Shown: piece by piece, positions 7,484 through 16,198 of the stretch
Layout of the letters: each line of letters opens with the position of its first letter
How positions within the stretch are numbered: the stretch's first letter is position 1
Assembly: GCF_025961575.1 (NCBI RefSeq)
Contig: NZ_JAOQNX010000031.1
Coordinates: 1 to 61,575, forward strand
DNA: 61,575 nt
From: Rhodoblastus acidophilus
GTDB taxonomy: Bacteria > Pseudomonadota > Alphaproteobacteria > Rhizobiales > Beijerinckiaceae
Direction of reading: 5' to 3'
Position numbers and translations under genes: made by a program
Notes under the pieces: generated by a model
Told to the model about the DNA's origin: nothing
What the model saw: only the letters and a program-made list of their open reading frames with translations
Databases searched by the model: none

Positions 7484-9118
7484 ATGACTGCGGGCACAAG
7501 ACCAGACGATTGCGCGGAAGACGCGTCCTTGCTCGCCGAGATCATCGACCAGATGCCGGCGGGCGTCATCGTCAAGGACGAAGATGGCGCGCTGCTGTTC
7601 GCCAATGCGGCGGCCTGGCGATCGGGCCTGGAGGCGCATGTCGACGATCACGTCGCCTCGCCTCTTGGCGGCGACGAAGTCGAAGCCTCCGGCCGCACCT
7701 TCCTGACCGTGCAAAAACCGCTGGTCCGCGACGAACGCGCGCTGAGCCTCTCGGTCTTCCTCGACATCACCGAACGAAAGCGCAGCGAAGACCAGCTCGT
7801 CCGGCGCGCCCATTACGACGACCTCACGGGACTGCCGAACCGGACCCTGTTCGAGCAGCGCGTCGCGCAGGCGCTGACGCGGACTGACGCGTGCTTCGCC
7901 TTCGTCGTCCTCGACATCGACGGCTTCAAGCAGATCAACGATCATTATGGCCGCGAACTCGGCGATTCCTTCCTGGTCAAGGCGAGCGAACGGATTCGGC
8001 GCGTTGTCGGCGAGGGCGACGTGCTCGCCCGCGCCGGCGCCGACGAGTTCCTGCTGATGCTGCGCGAGGCGGATCTCGATCGGATCGACGCCCTGGCCGA
8101 GGCCCTGAGAGACCCGTTCATCCTCGACGGCTTCGAAATCTTCTCCTCCGCCTCGATCGGGGTCGCGCTTTTCCCCGAGCATGGGGCGGACTTCGAGACG
8201 CTGCGGCGCAACGCCGACCGCGCCATGGGCCAGATCAAGCGCGCCGGCGCAGGCGGCGCGGCTTTGTTCCGCCAGGAATGGCACGAGACGGAGACCGAGC
8301 GGGTCCTTGCCGAGCAGCGCCTGCGCCTCGCCATCAAGGACCGCCTGTTTCGCTGCGCCTTCCAGCCCAAGGTCGACATCGCCACCGAGGAGGTTTACGG
8401 CGTCGAGGCTTTGGTGCGCCTGATCGACGAGGACGGCGAGGCGCACGGGCCCGGCGCCTTCATCCCGCTCGCCACCGAACTGGGCCTGATGGACGAGGTC
8501 ACCCATCTGATCCTCGAGGAGGCCACGGCCTCGATCGACGCGATCACCGAAGCTTTTGGCGCGCGGGCGACGATCAGCGTCAACATCCCGGCCAAACAGG
8601 CGGCCGATCTCGATTTCATGGGCTCGGTCGCCGATCTGCTCGAGCGCAGCGGCAGCCCCGAACGTTTCGTCGTCGAGGTCACCGAAGACGCCTTTGTCGC
8701 GAAAAACCGCTTCCAGTCGCAGATCGTGCCGATGCTGCGCCAGATCGGCGTGCGCGTGTCGATCGACGATTTCGGCACGGGCTATTCCTCGCTGTCGGCG
8801 CTCGCCGACATCACCGCCGACGAGCTGAAGGTCGACCGCTCCTTCATCACCAAGATCCACGAGCGGCCGCGCAGCCAGATCGTGTTGCGCGCCATTGAAT
8901 CGCTCGGCGCCGCGCTGGGCATGACGGTGATCGCCGAAGGCGTCGAAAGTTTCGAAGAGCTGCTCTATCTCAAGAGCTCGACGCGCATCCGCTATGTTCA
9001 GGGTTTTTACTACGCGCGGCCGCTGATGTTCGACGAGCCCGCGCCGAAGCGGCGCACGGAAGGCCGGACCGCCGGCCGCGCGCCGCAAAGGCGCGTCGCC
9101 AGCCGGCGCTCCCGCTGA
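7484..9118 (+). CDS. PAS-GGDEF-EAL cyclic-di-GMP phosphodiesterase
   Basis: A 544-residue cytosolic protein. A short N-terminal PAS-like domain (about 15-105, ending SVFLDITERKRSE) precedes a GGDEF domain whose signature reads AGADEF, with one catalytic glycine replaced, so cyclase activity is doubtful. The EAL domain keeps the hallmark residues: EALVR, the NIP Asn, EVTE, DDFGTGYSSL, LKVDRSFI, IAEGVE and QGFYYARP. Net activity is therefore most likely hydrolysis of c-di-GMP, with the GGDEF perhaps a GTP sensor. The ATG is chosen over a GTG 13 codons upstream because it better fits the PAS start. The C-terminal tail is Arg/Pro-rich. It converges with the HerA-like gene, three bases apart. Confidence 0.85.
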   Translation: MTAGTRPDDCAEDASLLAEIIDQMPAGVIVKDEDGALLFANAAAWRSGLEAHVDDHVASPLGGDEVEASGRTFLTVQKPLVRDERALSLSVFLDITERKRSEDQLVRRAHYDDLTGLPNRTLFEQRVAQALTRTDACFAFVVLDIDGFKQINDHYGRELGDSFLVKASERIRRVVGEGDVLARAGADEFLLMLREADLDRIDALAEALRDPFILDGFEIFSSASIGVALFPEHGADFETLRRNADRAMGQIKRAGAGGAALFRQEWHETETERVLAEQRLRLAIKDRLFRCAFQPKVDIATEEVYGVEALVRLIDEDGEAHGPGAFIPLATELGLMDEVTHLILEEATASIDAITEAFGARATISVNIPAKQAADLDFMGSVADLLERSGSPERFVVEVTEDAFVAKNRFQSQIVPMLRQIGVRVSIDDFGTGYSSLSALADITADELKVDRSFITKIHERPRSQIVLRAIESLGAALGMTVIAEGVESFEELLYLKSSTRIRYVQGFYYARPLMFDEPAPKRRTEGRTAGRAPQRRVASRRSR

Positions 9119-9121
9119 CGC

Positions 9122-10807
9122 TCAGCCGTGCGCGGCGCCCGAAAGCGGCGCAAAGCCATCGGACAAAGTTTGGGACGCGCCGCCCCTGGCGCTGACGCCG
9201 CGCCAACGGTCGACCACCGCGGCCAGGGCGCCTTGGCCAAGATCGGCCTCGCCCGCCTCGGCGCTCAAGGTCTCGTTCCGCGGCAACAGATTCGCCGGCA
9301 ATTCCTTAAACCTGAGCCGCGTCGGCAGGGCGACGCCCTCGCCGAAGGCGAAGACTTCGCCGGCGCCGAGCGACGGCAGGAAATTGAGGAAATCGACGGC
9401 GGTGTCGGCGACCGCCGAGCGCAGCAGCGCATGGTCGCGCTCATTGGTCATGCGCATCGCAAACAAGGTGTTGCACTGCGACAGGATGGTCGGGTCGAGC
9501 TCCGCCGGCCGCTGCGAGATCAGACCAAGATGCACGCCATATTTGCGGCCTTCCTTGGCGATGCGCGAAATCGCCCGCCGCGTCGGACCGAAGCCGACGG
9601 AATCGTCGCAGGACATGTAGCGATGCGCTTCCTCGCAGACGAGCAGCAGCGGGCTCGCGCCATCGCTCCACAATCCCAGATCGAAGGCCATGCGCGCCAC
9701 GACCGAGACAACGGCGTCGACCACTTCGGAAGGGAAGCCGGCGAGCTGGAAAATCGTGATCGGCACGCCATTGTGCGGCTGGCGGAAAATGGTCCCCAAT
9801 ATCTCCGCCATCGTGTCGCCGCCGACATTGGCGCGCTCGAAAATGAAGGCGTAGCGCGGATCGCTGCTCACGGTCTCGATGCGCGTGATCAGCTTTTGAT
9901 AGAGCATCCGCGACGAGCGGTTTTCCAGCTTGCCCATGCGGGCGTCGAGCAAAGCGATCAGATCGGCGATCCGGTAGGGCAGCGGAATGTCGACGGTGTA
10001 GCGCACATCGGGCGCGTCGGACCGCTTGAGCGCCAGCCGGCCCGGCGAGGCCGTGAGTTTCGTATAGGCGGCCTTCGCCTGCGGGATGATTTCCGCGAGC
10101 AGGTCGACCTCGTCTTCGAGGCCCGGACGGGCGCCGAAAAAAATGTCGACGATTTCCTCGAAATTGAACAGCCAGAACGGCAGCTTCATATTGCGCGGGC
10201 TCAAAGCCTGCGCCTTGTCGCCGAAACACTGGCGATATTCGTTATGCACGTCGAGGACGAGGATGCGCAGGTCGGGCCGCGCCGCCAGCGCCTGGTTGAG
10301 GATCAGGGCGACGCCGCTCGATTTGCCCACGCCGGTGGTCCCGAGCACGGCGAAATGCTTGGTCAGCATTTCATTGACGTCGATGAAGGCCGGGATCGAC
10401 GCATCCTGCTGCAAATGCCCGATCTCGATCACCGTGGGCCGCGAAATGTTGAAAATCAGCCGCAATTCGTCGGCGCCAATGCCGACAACCCGGTCGCCGA
10501 TCGCGGGATAATCGGTGACGCCGCGGAAAAAGCGCGGCGCGGCCGTCAAATTCTGGATTTCGCCGATCACGTCGAGCACGGCGACGGTGATGAAATTCTC
10601 ATCGCGGGAGACGGGTTCGGTACGCAGCGACACATCCGCGACCACGCCGATGATCAGCGATGTTCCCGTGTGGATGCCGAGGTATTTTCCGACGGTGACG
10701 CGCGTGGCGCGGTCTGCCTGCGCCGGCGCCAGCAGGCCGACCGATGCGCGCGAGCCGCGCACCGCGATCACCGAACCCAGCGGGGTCGCCGCCTTGCAAT
10801 CCCCCAT
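9122..10807 (-). CDS. HerA-like DUF87 hexameric ATPase
   Basis: A 561-residue FtsK/HerA-superfamily ATPase. The N-terminal HAS-barrel-like segment (1-130) is followed by Walker A GTTGVGKSS (about 155-163), a Walker B-type LLLVCEEAH (about 395) and the RRAISRIAKEGRKYGVHLGLISQRP block (given here in parts: RRAISRIAKEGRK, GLISQRPAELD), typical of HerA/DUF87 proteins. HerA pumps or unwinds DNA ends in resection or defence, usually with the NurA nuclease. No NurA, SIR2 or other defence partner lies next to it, so it is either a solitary housekeeping type or works with a distant partner. GGAGAGGAC sits before the ATG. Confidence 0.85.
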   Translation of the reverse strand: MGDCKAATPLGSVIAVRGSRASVGLLAPAQADRATRVTVGKYLGIHTGTSLIIGVVADVSLRTEPVSRDENFITVAVLDVIGEIQNLTAAPRFFRGVTDYPAIGDRVVGIGADELRLIFNISRPTVIEIGHLQQDASIPAFIDVNEMLTKHFAVLGTTGVGKSSGVALILNQALAARPDLRILVLDVHNEYRQCFGDKAQALSPRNMKLPFWLFNFEEIVDIFFGARPGLEDEVDLLAEIIPQAKAAYTKLTASPGRLALKRSDAPDVRYTVDIPLPYRIADLIALLDARMGKLENRSSRMLYQKLITRIETVSSDPRYAFIFERANVGGDTMAEILGTIFRQPHNGVPITIFQLAGFPSEVVDAVVSVVARMAFDLGLWSDGASPLLLVCEEAHRYMSCDDSVGFGPTRRAISRIAKEGRKYGVHLGLISQRPAELDPTILSQCNTLFAMRMTNERDHALLRSAVADTAVDFLNFLPSLGAGEVFAFGEGVALPTRLRFKELPANLLPRNETLSAEAGEADLGQGALAAVVDRWRGVSARGGASQTLSDGFAPLSGAAHG

Positions 10808-10912
10808 TTGTCCTCTCCCCGAAACGCCATGGGCGCATTTTGCATGAAGCGCCGCAGCATCGGAGGAAAAAGTGAGATTTGTCTTTATGCCGGATAAACA
10901 ACACGTCCAGCT

Positions 10913-11828
10913 TCAAGCCGCGCGCGCCCCCGCCGTCACCAGATCGCCTGCGCCAGTGACGAAGATCGCCTCGAGCCCCATGCGCCGCGCGAGCGTCACG
11001 CCCGCCTCGACGCCGCGCACCATCAGCGCCGTCGCCCAGGCGTCCGCGACCATGGCGCTGTCCGCGAGCACGCTGACGCTGGCGAGATCGTTAACCAAGG
11101 GCGCACCGCGCGCGGGATCAATGGTGTGGGACAGCAAGCGGCCCTCCGCCTCGACGACATGCCGGTAATTGCCCGATGTCGCGACGGCGCAATTTTTCAG
11201 TTCAATCACGCCCATCAATTCGCGCGCGGCGCGCCCGGGCCGTTCGTGGCCGACCGCCCAGGGCCGTCCATCCGCCTTTTGCCCGCACGCGCGCATCTCC
11301 CCGTCGATGCCGACCAGCCAGGAGGAAAGGCCGAACGCGCGCATCACCCGCGCAAGTTCATCGACGCCAAACCCCTTGGCGATGCCGGAGAGATCGAGCC
11401 GCTGCCGCGAAAATTTGCGCGCCCTCAACCCTCTCCTGTCGATCTGCAGGGTAGGCGCTTTATAGCCGATCGGCTTGTCCGCCTCGGGCGTGCGCGAGCC
11501 GGCCCCGAGCCCCCAGGCCTTGACGAGATCGCCGACGCCAATGTCGAAGGCGCCGTCGGACAGCGCGCCAATCTCCATCGCCGCCTCCAGCACGGTCAGC
11601 AGATTTTTGGGAAGATCACACCACACGCCAGGGGGCGCGCGGTTGAAACGCTCGATATCGGAATCCGGCCGCCACGCCGACATTTGCAATTCGACGGCTT
11701 CGACCGCTTCGTGCAGGGCCGAAGCCAGCGGACGGTCGTCAAAATTTTCCGGCGCGTAAAAAACCGCCGACCCAGCGCGCGCCCATGGCCGGGCCGTTCA
11801 GCGCGCGGCGTTGCGCGTCAAAAGACAT
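10913..11828 (-). pseudogene. apbE: ApbE, FAD:protein FMN transferase, with a frameshift
   Basis: ApbE covalently attaches FMN to Ser/Thr of exported redox proteins. The start ATG at 11828 overlaps the end of the upstream PepSY-reductase gene by 11 bases and begins MSFDAQRRALNGPAMGARW, matching the family N-terminus. That frame ends at 11739. The rest (FYAPENFDD, QMSAWRPDSDIERFN, DLSGIAKGFGVD, WLVGIDGEMRA, ATSGNYRH, SHTIDPARG) is read one base over down to 10913. The switch lies at a run of six T on the coding strand (11758-11763): with five T the whole is one 304-residue ORF of normal length, catalytic motifs intact. It may be a sequencing or assembly error, a recent inactivating mutation, or transcript slippage. 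Family assignment is firm; the frame status is not. Confidence 0.8.
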
Positions 11829-13971
11829 CTTCGAGATACCTCCCGTGCGATCTGAGCGTGGCGAGATCGAGCCCCAGCGGCCGCACGATCCGATCCAGCG
11901 TCTCGCGCACCGCCTGGGCCATGTCGCGCCCGCCACACACCAGAATTTGCGCTTCTTCGGCGATCAGCGCGCGCAGACTGTGCGCATCGGCGGCGACGCG
12001 GTCCTGCACATAGGCGGGCGCGCCCTCGCATCGCGAAAAAGCGGGGCGAAAACAGGTCAGCCGCCGTTCCGCGAGGCTTTGCGCCAATTCATGCTCATAT
12101 AAAAAATCTGAGGCGGGCGAGCGGCCGCCCCAATAGAGATGCACGGGGCGACCGTCACGGTTGGCCCGGACAAAACCGGCGAGCGGCGCGATCCCGGCGC
12201 CGGCGCCGATCAGGATCAGCGGCGCAACACCCTGCGCCGGCCGGAACGCCGGATTGTGCCGGACGAAAGCCGCGATGCGGTCGCCTGGCGCGAGGCCATG
12301 CAAAAAGGTCGAGCACAAGCCGCCGTGTTGCAGGCGCACGCAGATTTCCGCCATGCCGTCGCGCGTCGACGAGGCCAGCGAATAGAACCGCGGCATGTCG
12401 CCGTCCGGCGGCTGCACGGCGAGGAGATCGCCGGCCTCGAAGTCCGGAAGGTCCGGCGCGGCGAAGCGCAGGATCGCCACGGGCGCGCCGACCGCCTCGC
12501 CGTAGAGGTCGCGGCCGATCAGCTCCAGCTCCTGCGTCCCCGGACGCTCGGCGATGTGCTCGACGACCAGCGCGCATCCGAGCGCGTCGCCGAGGCCGCG
12601 CGCCCATTGTGCGAATTCCTGCGGCGAGCGCCGGTCGATCCGCTTCATCGGCAACAGCGATGCCCAGCCCCGTTCGTCAAACATCTCGGCGACGCGCTGC
12701 GCATAGCCACAAAACTGCGGGAAATTGCGATCGCCAAAGCCAAGCACCGCGACGGGAATTCGCCCCTCGAGCCGCGCCAGCCGCTCCAGGAATTTTTGCG
12801 CGGAAGCCGGCGCGGCGCCATCGCCATAGGTCGAGGTCAGCACCAGCCAGCGCTTTGCGCGCACATGGCATGGCCCCACCTCGTTCATCGCGGCGACATG
12901 GACGCGAAAATTTTCGCCCGCAAGCGCGCGCGCCAGCGCCCTGGCAAAACCCCAAGTCGCGTTGTTTTCGCTGCCGACAAAAACAATCGTGTCGGCGTCT
13001 TCCGCAGGCGCATTCTCCTGCACGCCGACGCCATGGCCGCGCCGGCGCCGCCACAGCAGGAAGCCGGTGGCGCCAAGCACCGGCGCGCCCGCCGAGCAGA
13101 GGCCGAGCATCAGGGCGAAGGCCCAGAGCCCATGGGCGCCGTGCAGCGCCAAAGCCCATTGCTCCATCCGCCCCTCGGGCGCCGTCTCGACGAAAGACAG
13201 CACGGCGCCATTCGCGGCGTCGACGGTCGCCTCGCCCGCGTCGGAGCGCATCTGAAACACGCCGGAAGCGCCAGCGAATTTTAGAGCCTTCAGATCGACG
13301 ACATCGACCGCAGCCAAACCGCTCAAGGCGCGGATCGGCGCAGGCTTTCCGCCGCTGGCGGAAACATCGGGAGCCGCGCGGTCCGACGACGGAATGAGAT
13401 CGAATGTGATCGCCGCGAGAAGCGCCCCGGTCAATGACGAGACCAGCAGTCCGGTCAGCGCGAAACGGCCGATCTCGCCATGCAGCCGACGCGTCCGGTC
13501 GCCGCGGATCGGCCGAAACATTTTTGCAGCGCCCCCCAAACTGCGCGCCAGCAGCGCGAAGCCGCTGAGGCACAGAGCCAACAGCCCGAGCGCCGTGAGC
13601 GCCACCGCCACCCGGCCGCCCTCGCCCATCAGCAACGAGCGGTGCAGATCGGCGACAAAGCGGAAGAAAGCCGACGGCGTGTAGGCCCCAAGCCCAGCGC
13701 CGCTGCGCGGATCGATCACCTCGGTCTCGCGGCCCGCCCCATCATTGAACGTCGCCGTCGCCGCGCCGTCGCGACCGATGCGGATCGCGTCCACGCGGAC
13801 GTGGCGCGCCGCCACCGCATCGGCGAGCTGGGCGACGCTCACCCCGGGTGTAACAGCGGGATAAGCGACGCGATTGAGCGCCGGCTGGAGCGACAGCAGC
13901 GCGCCGGTCGACGCGACGACAATCAGCAGCAGCGCGACCGCAGCCGCCGCGACGGCGTGGAGCCTGCGCAT
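11818..13971 (-). CDS. PepSY membrane protein fused to flavodoxin and NADPH-flavin reductase domains
   Basis: A 717-residue membrane redox protein. The N-terminal half has PepSY-type transmembrane helices (about residues 5-28, 118-145, 168-190, 290-312) with two extracytoplasmic loops. The C-terminal half is cytosolic: a flavodoxin domain (VFVGSENNATWGFA, LTSTYGDG, GFGDRNFPQFCG) and an FNR-type reductase (RFYSLASS for FAD, CSTFLHGL, LIGAGAGIAPLAGF, LYWGGRSP for NADPH, and a C-terminal GRYLEDVF). It should pass electrons from NADPH across the membrane to periplasmic acceptors. It overlaps the DUF2271 gene by one base and apbE by 11, so the three are translationally coupled. The adjacent ApbE and flavinylation-type partner support an electron-export role; the final acceptor is unknown. 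Confidence 0.85.
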   Translation of the reverse strand: MRRLHAVAAAAVALLLIVVASTGALLSLQPALNRVAYPAVTPGVSVAQLADAVAARHVRVDAIRIGRDGAATATFNDGAGRETEVIDPRSGAGLGAYTPSAFFRFVADLHRSLLMGEGGRVAVALTALGLLALCLSGFALLARSLGGAAKMFRPIRGDRTRRLHGEIGRFALTGLLVSSLTGALLAAITFDLIPSSDRAAPDVSASGGKPAPIRALSGLAAVDVVDLKALKFAGASGVFQMRSDAGEATVDAANGAVLSFVETAPEGRMEQWALALHGAHGLWAFALMLGLCSAGAPVLGATGFLLWRRRRGHGVGVQENAPAEDADTIVFVGSENNATWGFARALARALAGENFRVHVAAMNEVGPCHVRAKRWLVLTSTYGDGAAPASAQKFLERLARLEGRIPVAVLGFGDRNFPQFCGYAQRVAEMFDERGWASLLPMKRIDRRSPQEFAQWARGLGDALGCALVVEHIAERPGTQELELIGRDLYGEAVGAPVAILRFAAPDLPDFEAGDLLAVQPPDGDMPRFYSLASSTRDGMAEICVRLQHGGLCSTFLHGLAPGDRIAAFVRHNPAFRPAQGVAPLILIGAGAGIAPLAGFVRANRDGRPVHLYWGGRSPASDFLYEHELAQSLAERRLTCFRPAFSRCEGAPAYVQDRVAADAHSLRALIAEEAQILVCGGRDMAQAVRETLDRIVRPLGLDLATLRSHGRYLEDVF

Positions 13972-14441
13972 CAGAACGTCACCTTGAAAGATTTGACATA
14001 GCCGTCGCCGGCTAAAATTTTACCCGACGAAGCAGTGTCGAGCGGCGCGACCACTTCGGACGGATTGTCCATGCCGTCCTCCACAGAGGTGTCGACATGA
14101 ATTTTGTAACCGGCGTCGATCAGCGCATCGGCGAGATCGACGCTGATTTTCAGAGTCTTGCCGGAGCCGACGCTGGCGCCGGTGATACCGTCGATCTCGG
14201 CCGGCCGGGCGCCCGAGGCGCGCGCCCAATCCGAGAGATGGCGGTAATATTTGGACTTTTCGCCCGCCATCCACAGCGTGCCCTTATATTTGCCTGCGGC
14301 GTCGGTGAGGTAGAGCGCGACATAGGCGCCATTGCCGCCATAGGGTTTCAGGGTGGTTTCCAGCGTGACGTTTCGCGCCTGCGCCAGGGTGGGAACAACG
14401 AAAACCGCCGTCGCGGCGAGTGCGGGGAGCGCGCGTTTCAT
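13971..14441 (-). CDS. DUF2271 exported protein, probable flavinylated carrier
   Basis: A 156-residue exported protein. Signal peptide 1-22 (ends AQA), then the DUF2271 beta-rich domain (YVALYLTDAAGKYKGTLW, KYYRHLSDW). Its central DGITGAS matches the Dxx(S/T)GA(S/T) motif that ApbE modifies with FMN, the acceptor being the last Ser. DUF2271 proteins are known to occur with ApbE and PepSY reductases. The ATG at 14441 has AAGGAG eight bases upstream; an earlier in-frame start is unlikely. The stop shares a base with the next gene's ATG. Proposed role: periplasmic FMN protein reduced by the downstream-encoded PepSY reductase. Flavinylation itself is inferred. Confidence 0.8.
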   Translation of the reverse strand: MKRALPALAATAVFVVPTLAQARNVTLETTLKPYGGNGAYVALYLTDAAGKYKGTLWMAGEKSKYYRHLSDWARASGARPAEIDGITGASVGSGKTLKISVDLADALIDAGYKIHVDTSVEDGMDNPSEVVAPLDTASSGKILAGDGYVKSFKVTF

Positions 14442-14455
14442 GAGACGTCTCCTTG

Positions 14456-14794
14456 TCACTGCACGTCGACCTTGGGCCGGGATTTGAAAACGCCATTGTC
14501 CGGAACCGGCGCATTGGCCGCATTGGGGTTCGCCGGACCTTTTTGTCCGCCGCGCTCGGCATGATGTTCGCCATGGTGACGGCCGTGGTGCTCGCCCTCG
14601 TCATCGTCATCATCGTCATCATGGTGGTGGCGATGACGGCGATGCTCGCCGCCCCAATCGTCAAAAAAAGCCAGGCGAACAGCGGACGGCCTGTCGGCTG
14701 CGGCAACGGCCGGCGCCGCGACGGAGGCGGCGAAGCTCGGAAGGCAAGCCGTCGTCATCAGCAGCGCGGCGACGGCAAAAATTCTTTTCGTCAT
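14456..14794 (-). CDS. Exported His/Asp-rich protein
   Basis: A 112-residue protein with a signal peptide (1-22, ending SFAA), a short linker and a central run rich in His, Asp and Arg (about 49-80, including a seven-Asp run followed by HHGRHHGEHH), then a Pro/Asn-rich tail. Such stretches bind metal ions such as Zn, Ni or Cu, or buffer protons; no known domain is visible. It is first in the operon leading to DUF2271, the PepSY reductase and ApbE, and two copies of the candidate response-regulator operator lie just upstream. The composition suggests periplasmic metal sensing or storage for the redox system, but this is inference. Confidence 0.65.
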   Translation of the reverse strand: MTKRIFAVAALLMTTACLPSFAASVAAPAVAAADRPSAVRLAFFDDWGGEHRRHRHHHDDDDDDDEGEHHGRHHGEHHAERGGQKGPANPNAANAPVPDNGVFKSRPKVDVQ

Positions 14795-14839
14795 AGTTTG
14801 GGCTCTCGATTTGCGATGAGAGCAAAATCGCGGCCTCGC

Positions 14840-14888
14840 CTGACGGCGACCTGAAACCGGCTCAAAAACCCGTTCAGCTTGCCGTCAG
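14840..14888. promoter_or_regulatory. Two candidate OmpR-type operator copies
   Basis: TTCAG-N6-GTCAG occurs on the minus strand at 14840-14855, and GTTCAG-N6-GTCAG on the plus strand at 14872-14888, overlapping the kinase stop codon. Each holds CAG twice, 11 bases apart, one helical turn, as expected for an OmpR-family dimer. They lie 46-94 bases upstream of the His/Asp-rich gene start. A third copy is at 16923-16939. Confidence 0.45.
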
Positions 14889-16198
14889 CCGGGAAAGCGC
14901 ACGCAAGCGGAAAAACCGTCCTCGGCCCCCGGCGCCGGCGAGGCCAATTCGAGCCGCAACCCAGCGCCCCGGCAGATCGAGGCGGCGATGGCGAGCCCCA
15001 GTCCCGAACCTTCCGCGCGCGTCGGTCCGCGCTCGAAAGGCCGCATCAACAGTTTGAGTTTTTCCGGCGGCACGACGGCGCCGCGATTGACGACGTCCAG
15101 CCGGTCAGGCGTCAGCCGGATGGCGATGGCCGCTTCGGGATCGCCATGCTTGATGGCGTTCTCGATCAGGTTGCGGGCGAGCACGGCGAAAGCGTCGGGA
15201 TCGAGATCGGAAACCGGGCCGGCGTCCTCCACATCGAGCGCCAAATCCCGATCATGGTCGGCCATCTCGTCGATCACCAGACGCAACACAGGGGCCAGCG
15301 GTTTGGCCGAGGGCGCGACCAGGCCGCCGCCTTCGGCCTTGGCCAGTTGCAGCAGTTTTTCCGACAGCCGCGCCAGCCGGCGCAACGCCGCGGCAATGGC
15401 GCGCGCCCGTTCGCGCGGGGCCTCGTCGGAAAGTTCGGCCGTCAGCCTTTGCGCCTGGGCGAGCGCGGCGGCGATGGGCGTGCGCAATTCATGAGCGCTG
15501 TTGGCGGCGAAACTGCGCTCCGCCTGCAGCGCGTCGCTCAGCCGCGACATCAGCGCGTTCACGGCGCCGGCGACCGGCGCGACCTCGCGCGGCAGATTGG
15601 CGTCGCCAAGCGGCGCGAGATTGCCGCGCCCCCGGCTTTCCAGCTCGGCGCGGAACCGTTCGATCGGTTTCAGCGCGAGGGTGACGAAAATCCAGACGGC
15701 GGCGAGAACGGCCGGGGCGACGGCGAGCAGCGGCCCCATCAGCGCCGCGAGCGAGCGCCGCACCGCGCTGCGGCGATGGTCAAGCGCTTCGGCCGCGGTG
15801 ACGGAAATCGTCCCCTTGACCCCCGACACGGAATAGCCGCGCAAGCTTTGCGTGGAGAAAAACCCGGACGGCGGATGCTCCGGAAATTTGGACAGATCGG
15901 CGTCGGTCGAGTGCAACAGCACTTTTCCGGCGCCGTCGCGCACGACATAGGCGATATATTCGGCCTTTTTCCCGACCGGCGCGACTCTCTGCGCTTCCGT
16001 GGTCTCGCGCGCCAAAAGTTCGGCATAGGCGAGCGGCAGCACGCGCTCGGCGACCTCGCGCAAGGCGCCGTCGAACAGGTCGTCGGTCTCGCGCTGGAGC
16101 ACGAACCCCGCCGCCGCCGCGCCGGCGAGCCAAAGCAGCGTCACCGCGCCGGTGAGCGCCAGAGCGAGGCGCCGCCGCAGGCTCCATCCCTCCCTCAC
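14885..16198 (-). CDS. Sensor histidine kinase, QseC/TctE type
   Basis: A 437-residue membrane kinase. Two transmembrane helices (about 10-32 and 145-170) flank a periplasmic domain of some 110 residues. HAMP-like linker, then the phospho-His in NSAHELRTPIAAAL, the N-box NLIENAIKHGD, and GSGLGLAIAASI of the ATP lid. The GTG start overlaps the response regulator stop as GTGA, showing translational coupling; open frame exists further upstream but is not used. Together with the regulator it forms a two-component system placed between the redox operon and the divergent PepSY gene, which it likely controls. The signal is unknown; metal or redox state is plausible from context. Confidence 0.9.
   Translation of the reverse strand: MREGWSLRRRLALALTGAVTLLWLAGAAAAGFVLQRETDDLFDGALREVAERVLPLAYAELLARETTEAQRVAPVGKKAEYIAYVVRDGAGKVLLHSTDADLSKFPEHPPSGFFSTQSLRGYSVSGVKGTISVTAAEALDHRRSAVRRSLAALMGPLLAVAPAVLAAVWIFVTLALKPIERFRAELESRGRGNLAPLGDANLPREVAPVAGAVNALMSRLSDALQAERSFAANSAHELRTPIAAALAQAQRLTAELSDEAPRERARAIAAALRRLARLSEKLLQLAKAEGGGLVAPSAKPLAPVLRLVIDEMADHDRDLALDVEDAGPVSDLDPDAFAVLARNLIENAIKHGDPEAAIAIRLTPDRLDVVNRGAVVPPEKLKLLMRPFERGPTRAEGSGLGLAIAASICRGAGLRLELASPAPGAEDGFSACVRFPG

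Noticed and set aside
11755-11762. Programmed -1 frameshift heptamer TTTTTTA in apbE
   Set aside because: A -1 shift there leads to the wrong frame; restoring ApbE needs loss of one base (+1 reading).
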